From Leptospira sp. (GTDB lineage: Bacteria; Spirochaetota; Leptospiria; Leptospirales; Leptospiraceae): a DNA stretch of 5,096 bases. Positions 1-5,096 of the stretch are shown piece after piece. Each line of letters opens with the position of its first letter. The first letter of the stretch is position 1. The notes beneath the pieces are model-generated. The model was not told where the DNA came from and did no database searches. It saw nothing but the letters and a program-made list of their open reading frames with translations. The DNA lies in the NCBI GenBank assembly GCA_025457985.1, contig JALOTI010000188.1, positions 1 to 5,096 of the forward strand, given 5' to 3'. A program made the position numbers and the translations under genes.

Positions 1-8
1 TCCTTCAT
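1..8 (-). CDS. Possible start of a downstream gene (immunity candidate), cut by window edge
   Basis: On the minus strand the stop codon of the toxin-like frame (TGA, 7-5) overlaps an ATG at 8-6, giving the four-base ATGA arrangement typical of translationally coupled genes. A GGGA purine run lies about 8-10 bases upstream of this ATG and could serve as a ribosome binding site. Only ATG AAG and two further bases are inside the window, so no product can be read. By known polymorphic-toxin organisation, the gene directly after a toxin tip is often its immunity protein. That is inference only, and the overlap may be chance. Confidence 0.25.
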
Positions 9-355
9 TTTTTATTTCCCGCTCTCCATTCATGCGAAACTTTTTCCTCATAAGGAGTCAATTCAATTTTCCTTGTTGGATAATTATTCCTGCGAATTTC
101 TGCCTTTTCCATCGCATAATAACTACTTTTCTTTTCCTTTTCATTTCTTTTAAATCGATTTGGATCAGTTCCAACATCATAAATTATTGCTCCTTCCGCC
201 ATCGCTTTTTTTATCCAAGCTCTGTTCATTTCCATAACTGCTTTTTTATATTCTGCCGGCCAGTCTCCATCTGGTGTAGGCAAGTTTTTACCTTTTACCA
301 CATAAGAACTTCGTAAGGTTTTTTTCAAGACCAGAGCCACTGAATCCAGAAACAA
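5..355 (-). CDS. Orphan Rhs/polymorphic-toxin C-terminal-like fragment
   Basis: This is a 116-residue frame with a TTG start at 355-353, just after an in-frame TAA at 364-362. It has no convincing Shine-Dalgarno sequence, no signal peptide and no membrane segment. Residues 1-17 lie inside a dispersed repeat (306-421), so the genuine protein probably begins near residue 19 (VVKGKNLPTPDGDWP). The body is charged and hydrophilic. The segments NRAWIKKAMAEGAIIYDVG (44-62), DPNR (64-67), SSYYAMEKAEI (77-87) and NNYPTRKI (90-97) resemble, from memory, the extreme C-termini of Rhs-repeat toxins, which often carry an NRxWI..GxxIxDxGxDPxR..xFYxME pattern. The Rhs core and the conserved core-to-tip junction motif are absent, so this looks like a displaced tip module or a decayed remnant. 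No catalytic residues can be named. The stop overlaps a possible downstream ATG, as expected next to an immunity gene. The toxin reading is tentative. Confidence 0.5.
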   Translation of the reverse strand: MFLDSVALVLKKTLRSSYVVKGKNLPTPDGDWPAEYKKAVMEMNRAWIKKAMAEGAIIYDVGTDPNRFKRNEKEKKSSYYAMEKAEIRRNNYPTRKIELTPYEEKVSHEWRAGNKK

Positions 356-421
356 TTCTCGTTATGCGGGACAGATTGTCTATTATGGGAATCCAGTAGC
401 CTTAAAGGCGACTATATTTTA
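306..421 (-). repeat. Dispersed repeat, copy A
   Basis: Read on the minus strand, the unit begins TAAAATATAGTCGCC (421-407) and ends near CTTACGAAGTTC (317-306), about 116 bp. It shares an exact 15-base block with copy B (407-421 with 526-540). With copy C it shares exact blocks of 13 bases (366-378 with 2703-2715), 9 bases (344-352 with 2682-2690) and 12 bases (306-317 with 2645-2656), in the same order and orientation. It abuts copy B head to tail. Its last 50 bases form the 5' end of the toxin-like frame. No terminal inverted repeats or transposase are visible. Confidence 0.75.
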
Positions 422-430
422 CCATCACAG

Positions 431-540
431 GAACTTCATATGATTTTTTCCATATTCCCTTAGTCAGAAGGGTAGCCAAATATTCGCGACAAATTCTCCA
501 GTATAGGAAGTTAGTTCGCTTAACAGGCGACTATATTTTA
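431..540 (-). repeat. Dispersed repeat, copy B, in tandem with copy A
   Basis: This unit is about 110 bp, starting at 540 on the minus strand with TAAAATATAGTCGCC, identical to copy A, and ending at ATGAAGTTC (439-431). The middle is diverged: GTCGCGA (492-486) matches GTCCCGC of copies A and C, and a GGAAAAAATC-type block precedes the GAAGTTC end. The unit starts only about 14 bases after the stop of the lipoprotein gene at 555. Short open frames can be read across it, but none has a start and ribosome site worth calling. It is more diverged from A and C than they are from each other. Confidence 0.6.
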
Positions 541-554
541 GTTACATTGCATGT

Positions 555-1052
555 TCAATCCTCCGTCAAAATGTGAGTGATAGTTATGACGGCGTCTGTT
601 CCAAGAGTTTCTAATTGAAAAATTGGATTCGGAGGTGTATTCGAACCCGCAGCAATAAAGCGAAATTGAGATTCTGTAGATGAGACTCCATTTCCCTTTG
701 ATGGTTCCCCATCGAATTTCGCTGGACGTAAACAAAGAAACGATCTGCTACCAATTTCATCTTGCGATTCTTTAATAACTTTTATCGTATATTTTTTGTC
801 AGAAAATGCTGAATTCTCTTTACGCTCTTTCAAATCAAACCAGAATCTTTCACCAGCTTTTAGCGTTACGCTATACGCTACTCCTTTCTCTAGAATTAAG
901 TTAGGTGATGGGCAATTGGGTTGTTGCCATAATATTTCACGCAACACAAATAACTTAAATTCTGGAGATGTTTTCCAGTATTCTTCTTCTTTTTGACAAT
1001 TTCCTATAATTGCAAAAGTAAAGAATATAAAAATGAAAAATTGAATCTTCAT
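555..1052 (-). CDS. Small putative lipoprotein, function unknown
   Basis: I do not recognise this 165-residue protein. The chosen ATG is at 1052-1050 because it places a signal peptide at the N-terminus: MK followed by a Phe/Ile-rich hydrophobic stretch (residues 3-16) and a lipobox IGNC with Cys19 as the predicted lipidated residue. The frame stays open up to a TTG at 1133, but that would bury the signal peptide behind 27 hydrophilic residues. No clear Shine-Dalgarno precedes the ATG; the AAGGA about 20 bases upstream is too far. The mature part is mostly beta-prone, with LEKGVAYSVTLKAGERFWFDL near the middle, a style seen in other Leptospira lipoproteins. It contains two more Cys residues and no catalytic motif that I can see. 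Its start lies 124 bp after the interrupted lipoprotein gene on the same strand, so co-transcription is possible. The dispersed repeat begins 14 bp beyond its stop. Confidence 0.75.
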   Translation of the reverse strand: MKIQFFIFIFFTFAIIGNCQKEEEYWKTSPEFKLFVLREILWQQPNCPSPNLILEKGVAYSVTLKAGERFWFDLKERKENSAFSDKKYTIKVIKESQDEIGSRSFLCLRPAKFDGEPSKGNGVSSTESQFRFIAAGSNTPPNPIFQLETLGTDAVITITHILTED

Positions 1053-1176
1053 ATTTTTGCATCGTTTTGTATCCTTCTTTTGAATATCAAAAGTAGACGC
1101 AATCGAAATAGGGAAATCCTTTCCTTTTAACAATAATCGTTGCTATGAGTCAAAAGTTTAAAGTTTTTCTCCAGAA

Positions 1177-2316
1177 CTAAAGAGCAATATCACCTGCGCA
1201 TAGCGTGTCCGCGCTAGACGTTGTATCCGATGGAGAATAAAAATCTATTACCACGCGGCCATTGTTGTTCAGGGGATTTGCGTAACAACGACGTATACGA
1301 TTAGTTGCTGTACAACTTGAAGCTGAATAAATACTACCTGTTCCTTGTATAGCCACACAATTGGCGCTGCTTGCTGGTCGTCCTATATACTCTGTAGGAT
1401 AATTTACGCATCGATTGGCAAAGCCTCCCGTTCCACCGGAACAAGATATGGAGGAAAAGAATGGAACTCCAAACGATCCATTTGAAAAAACACTCGGTTT
1501 AAAACTTCCTGTCGTTCCACCTACACTCGCGACTCTTAAGTAAACAGTTAGACCGAAACTGCCGATTGTAGAAGTGTAAGAGCCAAATTCAAAATTATCA
1601 GCACCATTTGAGTTAATCGTTGAACCAACAATCGTCAAATCAGATTGTCGTATGAGTGCCAAACTTGGATTTAAACCTCCTGACACCTGATACGCACTTG
1701 CTGTAAATTTAGTCGTATTGTTGAATAAAAAATAACTAATAAACGCTTGGGTATTTGTTCCATTCAGAGAAATCGCAGGAGGAGCGGATATACCTGAATC
1801 TCCGGAGGATAAAAGTGAGTTCGCAGGAAAGACGATAATCGAGTCGTTCGCGGATGTGGAACTTCTAGGCAATAACCCAAAATAGTATCTCACTGGAAGT
1901 GTAGCGTTTGAAGGAACTAAACTTGCTGGAACATCAATATTGTAAGTGGTTGGGTTAGTTCCATTTACCGTTCCAACTTAGGTATCCGAATCCGTTAGTG
2001 TAGAATCCGTTGACATTACAATTTTAAAAGAGGAAACCGTAGACTGAGATTGGGTAACGGAAACACTATTTACAGTAAAGCTATTTCCAGCAACCACTTC
2101 CGAGGTAGCAGAACTTTCAAACACTGACGGGTTCGTAGGAGTTGTATTATTCACTCCACCAACGCCGGTGCCACCAGTAGTGCTGACGCTCGAGCCAGAG
2201 CTTCGCGTGGCGAGAAGAGAAATGAGCAGTGAGGTTGAATCAGAATTTTTGTCCGGTTCAGGACAATTGACAAAAAACAAAATAACGCTAATGCAAATAT
2301 AAATCCTATTGAACAT
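1177..2316 (-). pseudogene. Large putative surface lipoprotein interrupted by one in-frame stop
   Basis: This is one reading frame from ATG 2316-2314 to TAG 1179-1177, broken only by TAA at 1980-1978. An open GTG at 2334 lies six codons further upstream, but the ATG gives a cleaner signal peptide and has GGGAT about 9 bases before it. Residues 1-18 form a signal peptide with lipobox FVNC (Cys18). A Ser/Thr/Gly-rich linker follows. Then comes a segment resembling a CARDB fold (FKIVMSTDSTLTDSDT, stop, then VGTVNGTNPTTYNIDV and LPVRYYFGLL). The next region (roughly 1780-1530) reads like a PPC-type beta-sandwich (YFLFNNTTKFTASAY, LALI, GLTVYLRVAS). The C-terminal 85 or so residues carry six Cys and a YSASSCTATNRIRRC motif, a module style I associate with Leptospira surface proteins. 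The frame reopens for 28 codons before the next usable start (GTG 1893). Without readthrough only a 112-residue secreted stub is made. Domain names are from pattern memory. Confidence 0.75.
1978..1980 (-). other. Premature TAA codon inside the lipoprotein gene
   Basis: TAA lies in frame between SDT and VGTVNG, and the reading frame before and after is the same (1980 minus 1893 equals 29 codons). The flanking protein is continuous in composition and fits one CARDB-like strand pattern across the stop. One base change from CAA (Gln), AAA (Lys) or TTA (Leu) would create it; Leu would suit a DTLVGT strand. A sequencing error cannot be excluded. Confidence 0.8.
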
Positions 2317-2644
2317 AATTTTTATCCCGTTCACCGCCTGTTCTTGATTCAGGGAAAAGGATTCCTGCTAACAGAAATCAGGCCAGGTTATTTTTCAAAT
2401 TTCCTAAATTTTTGCTTACCTTGTCAGAAATGAGTTCGATATTACTTTTTAACAACCACATTTTTGTTATATGACTATTTTTTAGTAAATAGAAACCGTT
2501 TGGTTCTTTTTCGATTTAAATGAAATGCAAATCCCTGTTAGTCTTTTTTCTGAAAATATAGAGGAAGAATTATGTTCTCCAAAAACGAGAATGTTCAGGA
2601 AGTGAGACGAAAAGCCAAAAAGTGTAGTTATTTTTGCTACGCGC

Positions 2645-2753
2645 GAACTTCGTAAGAATTTTTCCAAACCCAAATCCGTATATCCAGAAATGGTTCCCGT
2701 TAGCGGGACAGATTGCTAGATACTTTTGGCGCGAGTGGTGACTATATCTTTTA
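2645..2753 (-). repeat. Dispersed repeat, copy C (solo)
   Basis: This copy is about 109 bp on the minus strand, from TAAAAGATATAGTCACC (2753-2737) to CTTACGAAGTTC (2656-2645). It shares exact blocks of 13, 9 and 12 bases with copy A in the same order and at similar spacing. At the coding level both copies read LKKTLRSS (A) and LEKFLRSS (C) in the same register, followed by YVVK and RVAK. Copy B has TGA where these have CGA. Similarity to A fades beyond the GAAGTTC end. Confidence 0.7.
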
Positions 2754-2900
2754 TGTTAGAGCACTCCGATCTCCCATTTGCAGTAGTTCAACGAAACTAC
2801 ATTGTAGCAAAATTCTGTTTTTAACTTTTTTGATCCCAGAATATTCTAATTTCGCTTCACATATATATGGCGAATTTGCCGTTTCAAAAGGATTGTTCAC
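2751..2900 (-). CDS. Possible 49-codon small ORF or gene remnant
   Basis: A minus-strand frame runs from GTG at 2900-2898, immediately after an in-frame TAA, to TAA at 2753-2751. That terminal TAA is also the first three bases of repeat copy C. The peptide is mixed and protein-like (for example CEAKLEYSGIKKVKNRILL, then SFVELLQMGDRSALT), with no signal peptide. There is no Shine-Dalgarno sequence before the GTG. I do not recognise it. It may be the 3' remnant of a lost gene or a longer part of the repeat family rather than a translated gene. Confidence 0.2.
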   Translation of the reverse strand: MNNPFETANSPYICEAKLEYSGIKKVKNRILLQCSFVELLQMGDRSALT

Positions 2901-2947
2901 TTATGTCGCTTAACGAAAATCACTACGAATCGATAATTCTGATGGAA

Positions 2948-2963
2948 ATTTGCACTTGCAAAT
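2948..2963. promoter_or_regulatory. Inverted repeat upstream of the DUF1554 lipoprotein gene
   Basis: ATTTGC (2948-2953) and GCAAAT (2958-2963) are perfect inverted arms around the four bases ACTT, centred about 36 bases before the ATG at 2992. It overlaps the candidate -35 box, a position suited to a repressor or activator site. With six-base arms in AT-rich DNA, chance is a real alternative. Confidence 0.3.
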
Positions 2964-2984
2964 ATGAGCAACTAACCATATCTT
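2956..2984 (+). promoter_or_regulatory. Weak sigma70-like promoter candidate for the DUF1554 gene
   Basis: TTGCAA (2956-2961) and TATCTT (2979-2984) are separated by 17 bases, and each differs from consensus at two positions. A start site about seven bases downstream would fall at or next to the ATG at 2992, giving a leaderless or nearly leaderless mRNA. This fits the absence of any purine-rich ribosome site before the ATG. An alternative -35, TTGCAC (2950-2955), has no good partner. Confidence 0.25.
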
Positions 2985-2991
2985 TGCTCTA

Positions 2992-3654
2992 ATGAAATTC
3001 ATAAACCGATTCCAATTAGTTATCTTGGCTGTCTTTTTTACGTTAGGTGCTTGCAAAAAGTCTGACGACGGAAATGATGATACTATATTAGCACTGCTAA
3101 TAGCACAATCGCAAACGGTCGTTCCTTGTTCAACAAGGTGTCATATGTTTTTAAGTTCTGCCGTATTAGGAAGTTTGGTGGGCGTAGGTGGAATTACAGG
3201 AGCAGACGCCTTATGCAATGGCGATACAAGCAGAGTGCGCGGAAAAACATACAAAGCCATGGTTGCAGTACCTGGAGTAAGAGAAGTTTTAGGTAATCCG
3301 ACTGGATCACTTTCATATACGGATTGGGTGTTAAAGGCAAATACTTTTTATTCGAACAGCACAGATACTTCGAATACAACAGGTTCAACAACAACTTCGA
3401 ATCGAATTTTTCGTGATTCCAATACCACCATGCAAATGAATTTTGCCCTAGGAACTAACGGAACACGGTTCTGGACAGGAATGACCATCACAGGGGGAAA
3501 CCTCGCCAATGATGTAAATTGTAGTAACTGGACAAGTCTGAACGGAGGAGTTAATGGAGTAACAGGTGTAGTAGGAGCAAGCACTACGACACTTGTAGAA
3601 ACGACAACAGATGCTTGTAACATTTCGAAAAGAGTAGTATGCGTAGAACAATAA
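2992..3654 (+). CDS. DUF1554-domain lipoprotein (endostatin-like/Len-related family)
   Basis: This is a 220-residue predicted lipoprotein. The signal peptide (MKFINRF basic start, hydrophobic core 8-18) ends in lipobox LGAC with Cys21. An acidic KKSDDGNDD stretch and a short hydrophobic ILALLIAQS linker follow, as in many Leptospira lipoproteins. Residues 51-220 match the DUF1554 pattern: MFLSS (52-56), GGITGADALCN (66-76), GKTYKAM (84-90), YTDWVLKANTFY (109-120), FWTGM (160-164), CSNWTSLNGG (177-186), GVVGA (192... to about 206) and the terminal CVEQ (217-220). Cys 46, 50, 75, 177, 209 and 217 are probably disulfide-bonded. The family is expanded in Leptospira, and to my knowledge it includes the endostatin-like Len proteins that bind laminin, fibronectin or complement regulators. 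Binding by this member is not shown. The 120-145 Ser/Thr/Asn insertion is low complexity. The gene stands alone between a divergent and a convergent neighbour. Confidence 0.88.
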   Translation: MKFINRFQLVILAVFFTLGACKKSDDGNDDTILALLIAQSQTVVPCSTRCHMFLSSAVLGSLVGVGGITGADALCNGDTSRVRGKTYKAMVAVPGVREVLGNPTGSLSYTDWVLKANTFYSNSTDTSNTTGSTTTSNRIFRDSNTTMQMNFALGTNGTRFWTGMTITGGNLANDVNCSNWTSLNGGVNGVTGVVGASTTTLVETTTDACNISKRVVCVEQ

Positions 3655-3660
3655 ATATTT

Positions 3661-3762
3661 TGACTATTTAATCAATTCCTTTCTCAAAAGAGAGCTTAAT
3701 TTTTCCTAGTGCAAGTTAAGTTCTCTTTTCAAACCTCCTTCCTTTGACTACTTAAATCAATT
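3661..3762. repeat. Imperfect direct repeat flanking the terminator hairpin
   Basis: TGACTATTTAATCAATT (3661-3677) recurs as TGACTACTTAAATCAATT (3745-3762), with one substitution and one inserted A. The pair brackets the hairpin at 3686-3729. It could be a duplicated tail of the gene, an insertion scar or chance in AT-rich sequence. Confidence 0.35.
3686..3729 (+). terminator. Long stem-loop after the DUF1554 gene, probable terminator
   Basis: AAAAGAGAGCTTAA (3686-3699) pairs with TTAAGTTCTCTTTT (3716-3729) over 14 positions, 13 Watson-Crick and one G-U, around a 16-base loop. The hairpin starts 31 bases after the stop codon. The stem is A/T-rich, its own 3' arm supplies the short U run, and the mirror-image arms could also stop minus-strand transcripts. 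The loop is larger than in typical intrinsic terminators, so strength is uncertain. Confidence 0.6.
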
Positions 3763-4000
3763 TTCCGATACATTCGACACAATTGGTATAGTAAGATATA
3801 TAACTTTAATCATTTGTCAAAGATTAGAATTTTCAGTCTATGTCTATCGGTCTTTCCGATTTCGTTTACCATTGCCTCATCTAAATTCCGTAATTAGGAT
3901 TCATTTAATCACGTTGGAATTTGAATAGGTTAGACCTTTCATCTTCAGAAATGAAATTATCAAGAAATCTATCTCCATTTTTTAGCTTTATTTCGGTGGC

Positions 4001-4054
4001 AAAAATCCGTCTAATCAAGATTAGAAATACAATTAGTCTAATAGAAACCGGATT
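4001..4054 (-). terminator. Terminator-like hairpin after the Cys-rich lipoprotein gene
   Basis: On the minus strand, directly after the TGA at 4056-4054, TCTAAT and ATTAGA (4025-4020 and 4015-4010) form a perfect six-base stem with loop CTTG. CGGATTTTT (4009-4001) follows and provides a T tract. AATCCG at 4054-4049 could also pair with CGGATT (4009-4004) as an outer stem. A second small palindrome, ATTAGACTAAT (4042-4032), lies inside. Confidence 0.5.
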
Positions 4055-5049
4055 CACTTTAAGGCTTGTTTTAATCGAAAAAGTCGAAGCTGTTCACCAA
4101 CTTTCGATTTGATATATTCGTCGCCAATTTTTCCTTTTTGAAACTTCTTCTCAAGTGAAATAAGATTTTTTAAAAAACTATCATCACAATTAGAAGGATT
4201 GTTAACTTTAAGGCATTCATATCGAATTTGACATGTGTAGTCCAAATCCGATTCAACGGGGCATTTGGCAAATATCTTTGGATCTGGATTTTTCCTACAA
4301 TAACAGCCATGCATAAAAATATCATTTTTCTCAGATACTACTTTTACAAGTCGATTTAAATCGAGCTTATCGGCTTCCTTAACCTTATCATCATGCTTCG
4401 AGTCAGATATTTTTTTCAGCAAATAGTCGTTATTACCACACTCTTCAAGTGAAGACAAACAATACCGATACATATTCCTAAATAAATTCTCATTTGTGTG
4501 CGTTTGTATCTTATGAAATTTTCGAAATTCCATTTCTTGTTCTTCGATATTTAATAATAGACCAAGTACTTCTTTATAAACTATCGCCTGATCTTGTGAT
4601 TTAAAATAATAATTCGGAAAATAAAAAATATAATATGGAGAAATATATTCACTCAAGACAATAGAGCTTCGTGCGCTGAATACTCCTTTTTTTACTATTA
4701 AATCGTAGGATTCAGTTGAATGCAAAGGAACAATAAATAAGCTTATGATAAATGATGCATAATTAGGAGAAGAGTTTTCATCATCCGTTTTTTCTAAAGA
4801 TATATTTATTACTTCTGGCGAAGTATTTTCACAAGAATCTATAGCCTCCTGAAATCCAGACTTAATAGAGTTCGCTAAATTGTTGAATTGGAAATTTTTT
4901 GATTCAACTACTATCTTTCCTCCATAACATGTCCGATTCTTTACTTTATTAATCAAAGTTTCCTGATCAGGCTTTATTGTCATGAAAGAGCATGAATAAA
5001 CCGAGATCAGGGCATAAAAAAGAAATAATAAGTTTTTCTTATTTTTCAT
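4054..5049 (-). CDS. Cys-rich putative lipoprotein, function unknown
   Basis: I do not recognise a named family for this 331-residue protein. The ATG at 5049-5047 is preferred over the TTG at 5070: it gives a standard signal peptide (MKNKK, hydrophobic core 7-17) and a weak lipobox VYSC with Cys20. AGAAGA sits only a few bases upstream as a poor ribosome site. The mature N-terminal part carries Cys41 and Cys73. A hydrophobic strand pair around 99-120 (ASFIISLFIVPLHSTESYDL) resembles envelope lipoproteins with a 'tltliP...Y.l' pattern; as residues are polar after it, I read it as a buried beta hairpin rather than a membrane helix. Residues 139-150 are very Tyr/Phe-rich. Cys197 and Cys204 follow, then a Cys cluster at 249, 251, 263, 273, 279 and 288, and a basic helical tail. 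The cluster suggests disulfides or metal binding. Location in an envelope membrane is inferred from the lipobox. Confidence 0.78.
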   Translation of the reverse strand: MKNKKNLLFLFYALISVYSCSFMTIKPDQETLINKVKNRTCYGGKIVVESKNFQFNNLANSIKSGFQEAIDSCENTSPEVINISLEKTDDENSSPNYASFIISLFIVPLHSTESYDLIVKKGVFSARSSIVLSEYISPYYIFYFPNYYFKSQDQAIVYKEVLGLLLNIEEQEMEFRKFHKIQTHTNENLFRNMYRYCLSSLEECGNNDYLLKKISDSKHDDKVKEADKLDLNRLVKVVSEKNDIFMHGCYCRKNPDPKIFAKCPVESDLDYTCQIRYECLKVNNPSNCDDSFLKNLISLEKKFQKGKIGDEYIKSKVGEQLRLFRLKQALK

Positions 5050-5096
5050 AATTCTTCTGCATTGATTCAAAATTCAAAATAGCAATTTTTAGAGGT

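Larger units (their letters stand above)
2335..2991. other. Intergenic region of about 650 bp without a convincing gene
   Basis: The region separates the divergent lipoprotein genes at 2316 (minus) and 2992 (plus), so both promoters should lie here, but I see no strong sigma70 pair for the minus gene. It holds dispersed repeat copy C (2645-2753), a possible remnant minus-strand frame (2751-2900) and a 16-base inverted repeat next to the plus gene. Short frames at 2482-2673 (minus) and 2713-2913 (plus) have no ribosome site, domain or compositional support and run through the repeat. Confidence 0.6.
3655..4053. other. Intergenic region of about 400 bp between convergent genes
   Basis: This stretch holds the terminator-like hairpins of the two convergent genes, a 17-18 base imperfect direct repeat and a small hairpin (ATCGG 3846-3850 with CCGAT 3856-3860). 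The open frame running over 3921-4112 on the plus strand has no ribosome site and overlaps the end of the opposite gene, so I do not call it. I see nothing else that can be supported. Confidence 0.6.

Noticed and set aside
32..316. 94-residue plus-strand frame opposite the toxin-like frame
   Set aside because: Its Phe/Ile/Ser-rich composition is the expected antisense of a Lys/Glu-rich coding sequence, and it has no ribosome site.
422..540. CRISPR-like or satellite array
   Set aside because: Only two tandem units are present, they are strongly diverged in the middle, and there is no repeat-spacer alternation.
1053..1133. N-terminal extension of the small lipoprotein to the TTG at 1133
   Set aside because: It would place 27 hydrophilic residues before an otherwise ideal lipoprotein signal peptide.
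1894..1977. Frameshift between the two halves of the interrupted lipoprotein
   Set aside because: Both halves are in the same frame (87 bases, 29 codons between reference points) and the gap is open, so one nonsense codon explains the break.
2482..2673. 63-residue minus-strand frame as a gene
   Set aside because: It starts inside repeat copy C, lacks a ribosome site and has no recognisable domain. Its similarity to the toxin-like frame is confined to the repeat.
2713..2913. 66-residue plus-strand frame as a gene
   Set aside because: It starts inside the repeat on the antisense strand and has no ribosome site or recognisable features.
3194..3651. Minus-strand frames opposite the DUF1554 gene
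   Set aside because: They are antisense shadows of a well supported domain-coding sequence.
3921..4112. 63-residue plus-strand frame in the convergent intergenic region
   Set aside because: It overlaps the hairpin and the end of the opposite gene, and has no start signals or domain.

Overview
The window looks like an accessory, lipoprotein-rich stretch of a Leptospira-type spirochaete chromosome. The DNA is AT-rich. Four separate reading frames start with a spirochaetal-style lipoprotein signal peptide ending in a loose lipobox (LGAC, IGNC, FVNC, VYSC). One of them carries a DUF1554 domain, a family expanded in Leptospira. The genus call is inference from these protein styles; nothing in the window proves it.

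Layout from left to right. Positions 1-355 (minus strand) hold a 116-residue reading frame that resembles the C-terminal tip of an Rhs-type polymorphic toxin without its Rhs body. Its stop overlaps a possible next start (ATGA at 8-5), the usual spacing of a toxin and its immunity gene. Positions 306-540 hold two divergent head-to-tail copies of a roughly 110-116 bp repeat. A third copy lies alone at 2645-2753, in the same orientation. The first copy supplies the first 17 or so codons of the toxin-like frame. Positions 555-1052 (minus) encode a small unrecognised lipoprotein. Positions 1177-2316 (minus) encode a larger lipoprotein with a Ser/Thr/Gly-rich linker, a CARDB-like segment, a PPC-like segment and a Cys-rich C-terminal module. 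It is split by one in-frame TAA at 1980-1978, so it is a nonsense-interrupted gene rather than two genes.

Positions 2335-2991 contain no convincing gene: the third repeat copy, a possible 49-codon remnant frame, and the upstream region of the next gene. Positions 2992-3654 (plus) encode the DUF1554 lipoprotein, the best identified gene here. It is followed by a strong hairpin at 3686-3729. Positions 3655-4053 are non-coding and converge with the last gene, an unrecognised 331-residue Cys-rich lipoprotein at 4054-5049 (minus), which has its own terminator-like hairpin at 4001-4054.

The lipoproteins are probably envelope or surface proteins, but nothing shows that they work together. The two minus-strand lipoprotein genes at 555-2316 could be co-transcribed across a gap of about 124 bp. 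The points most worth following up are the repeat family and its fusion to the toxin-like tip, the nonsense codon, and the possible immunity gene just off the left edge. I see no complete new system in the window.
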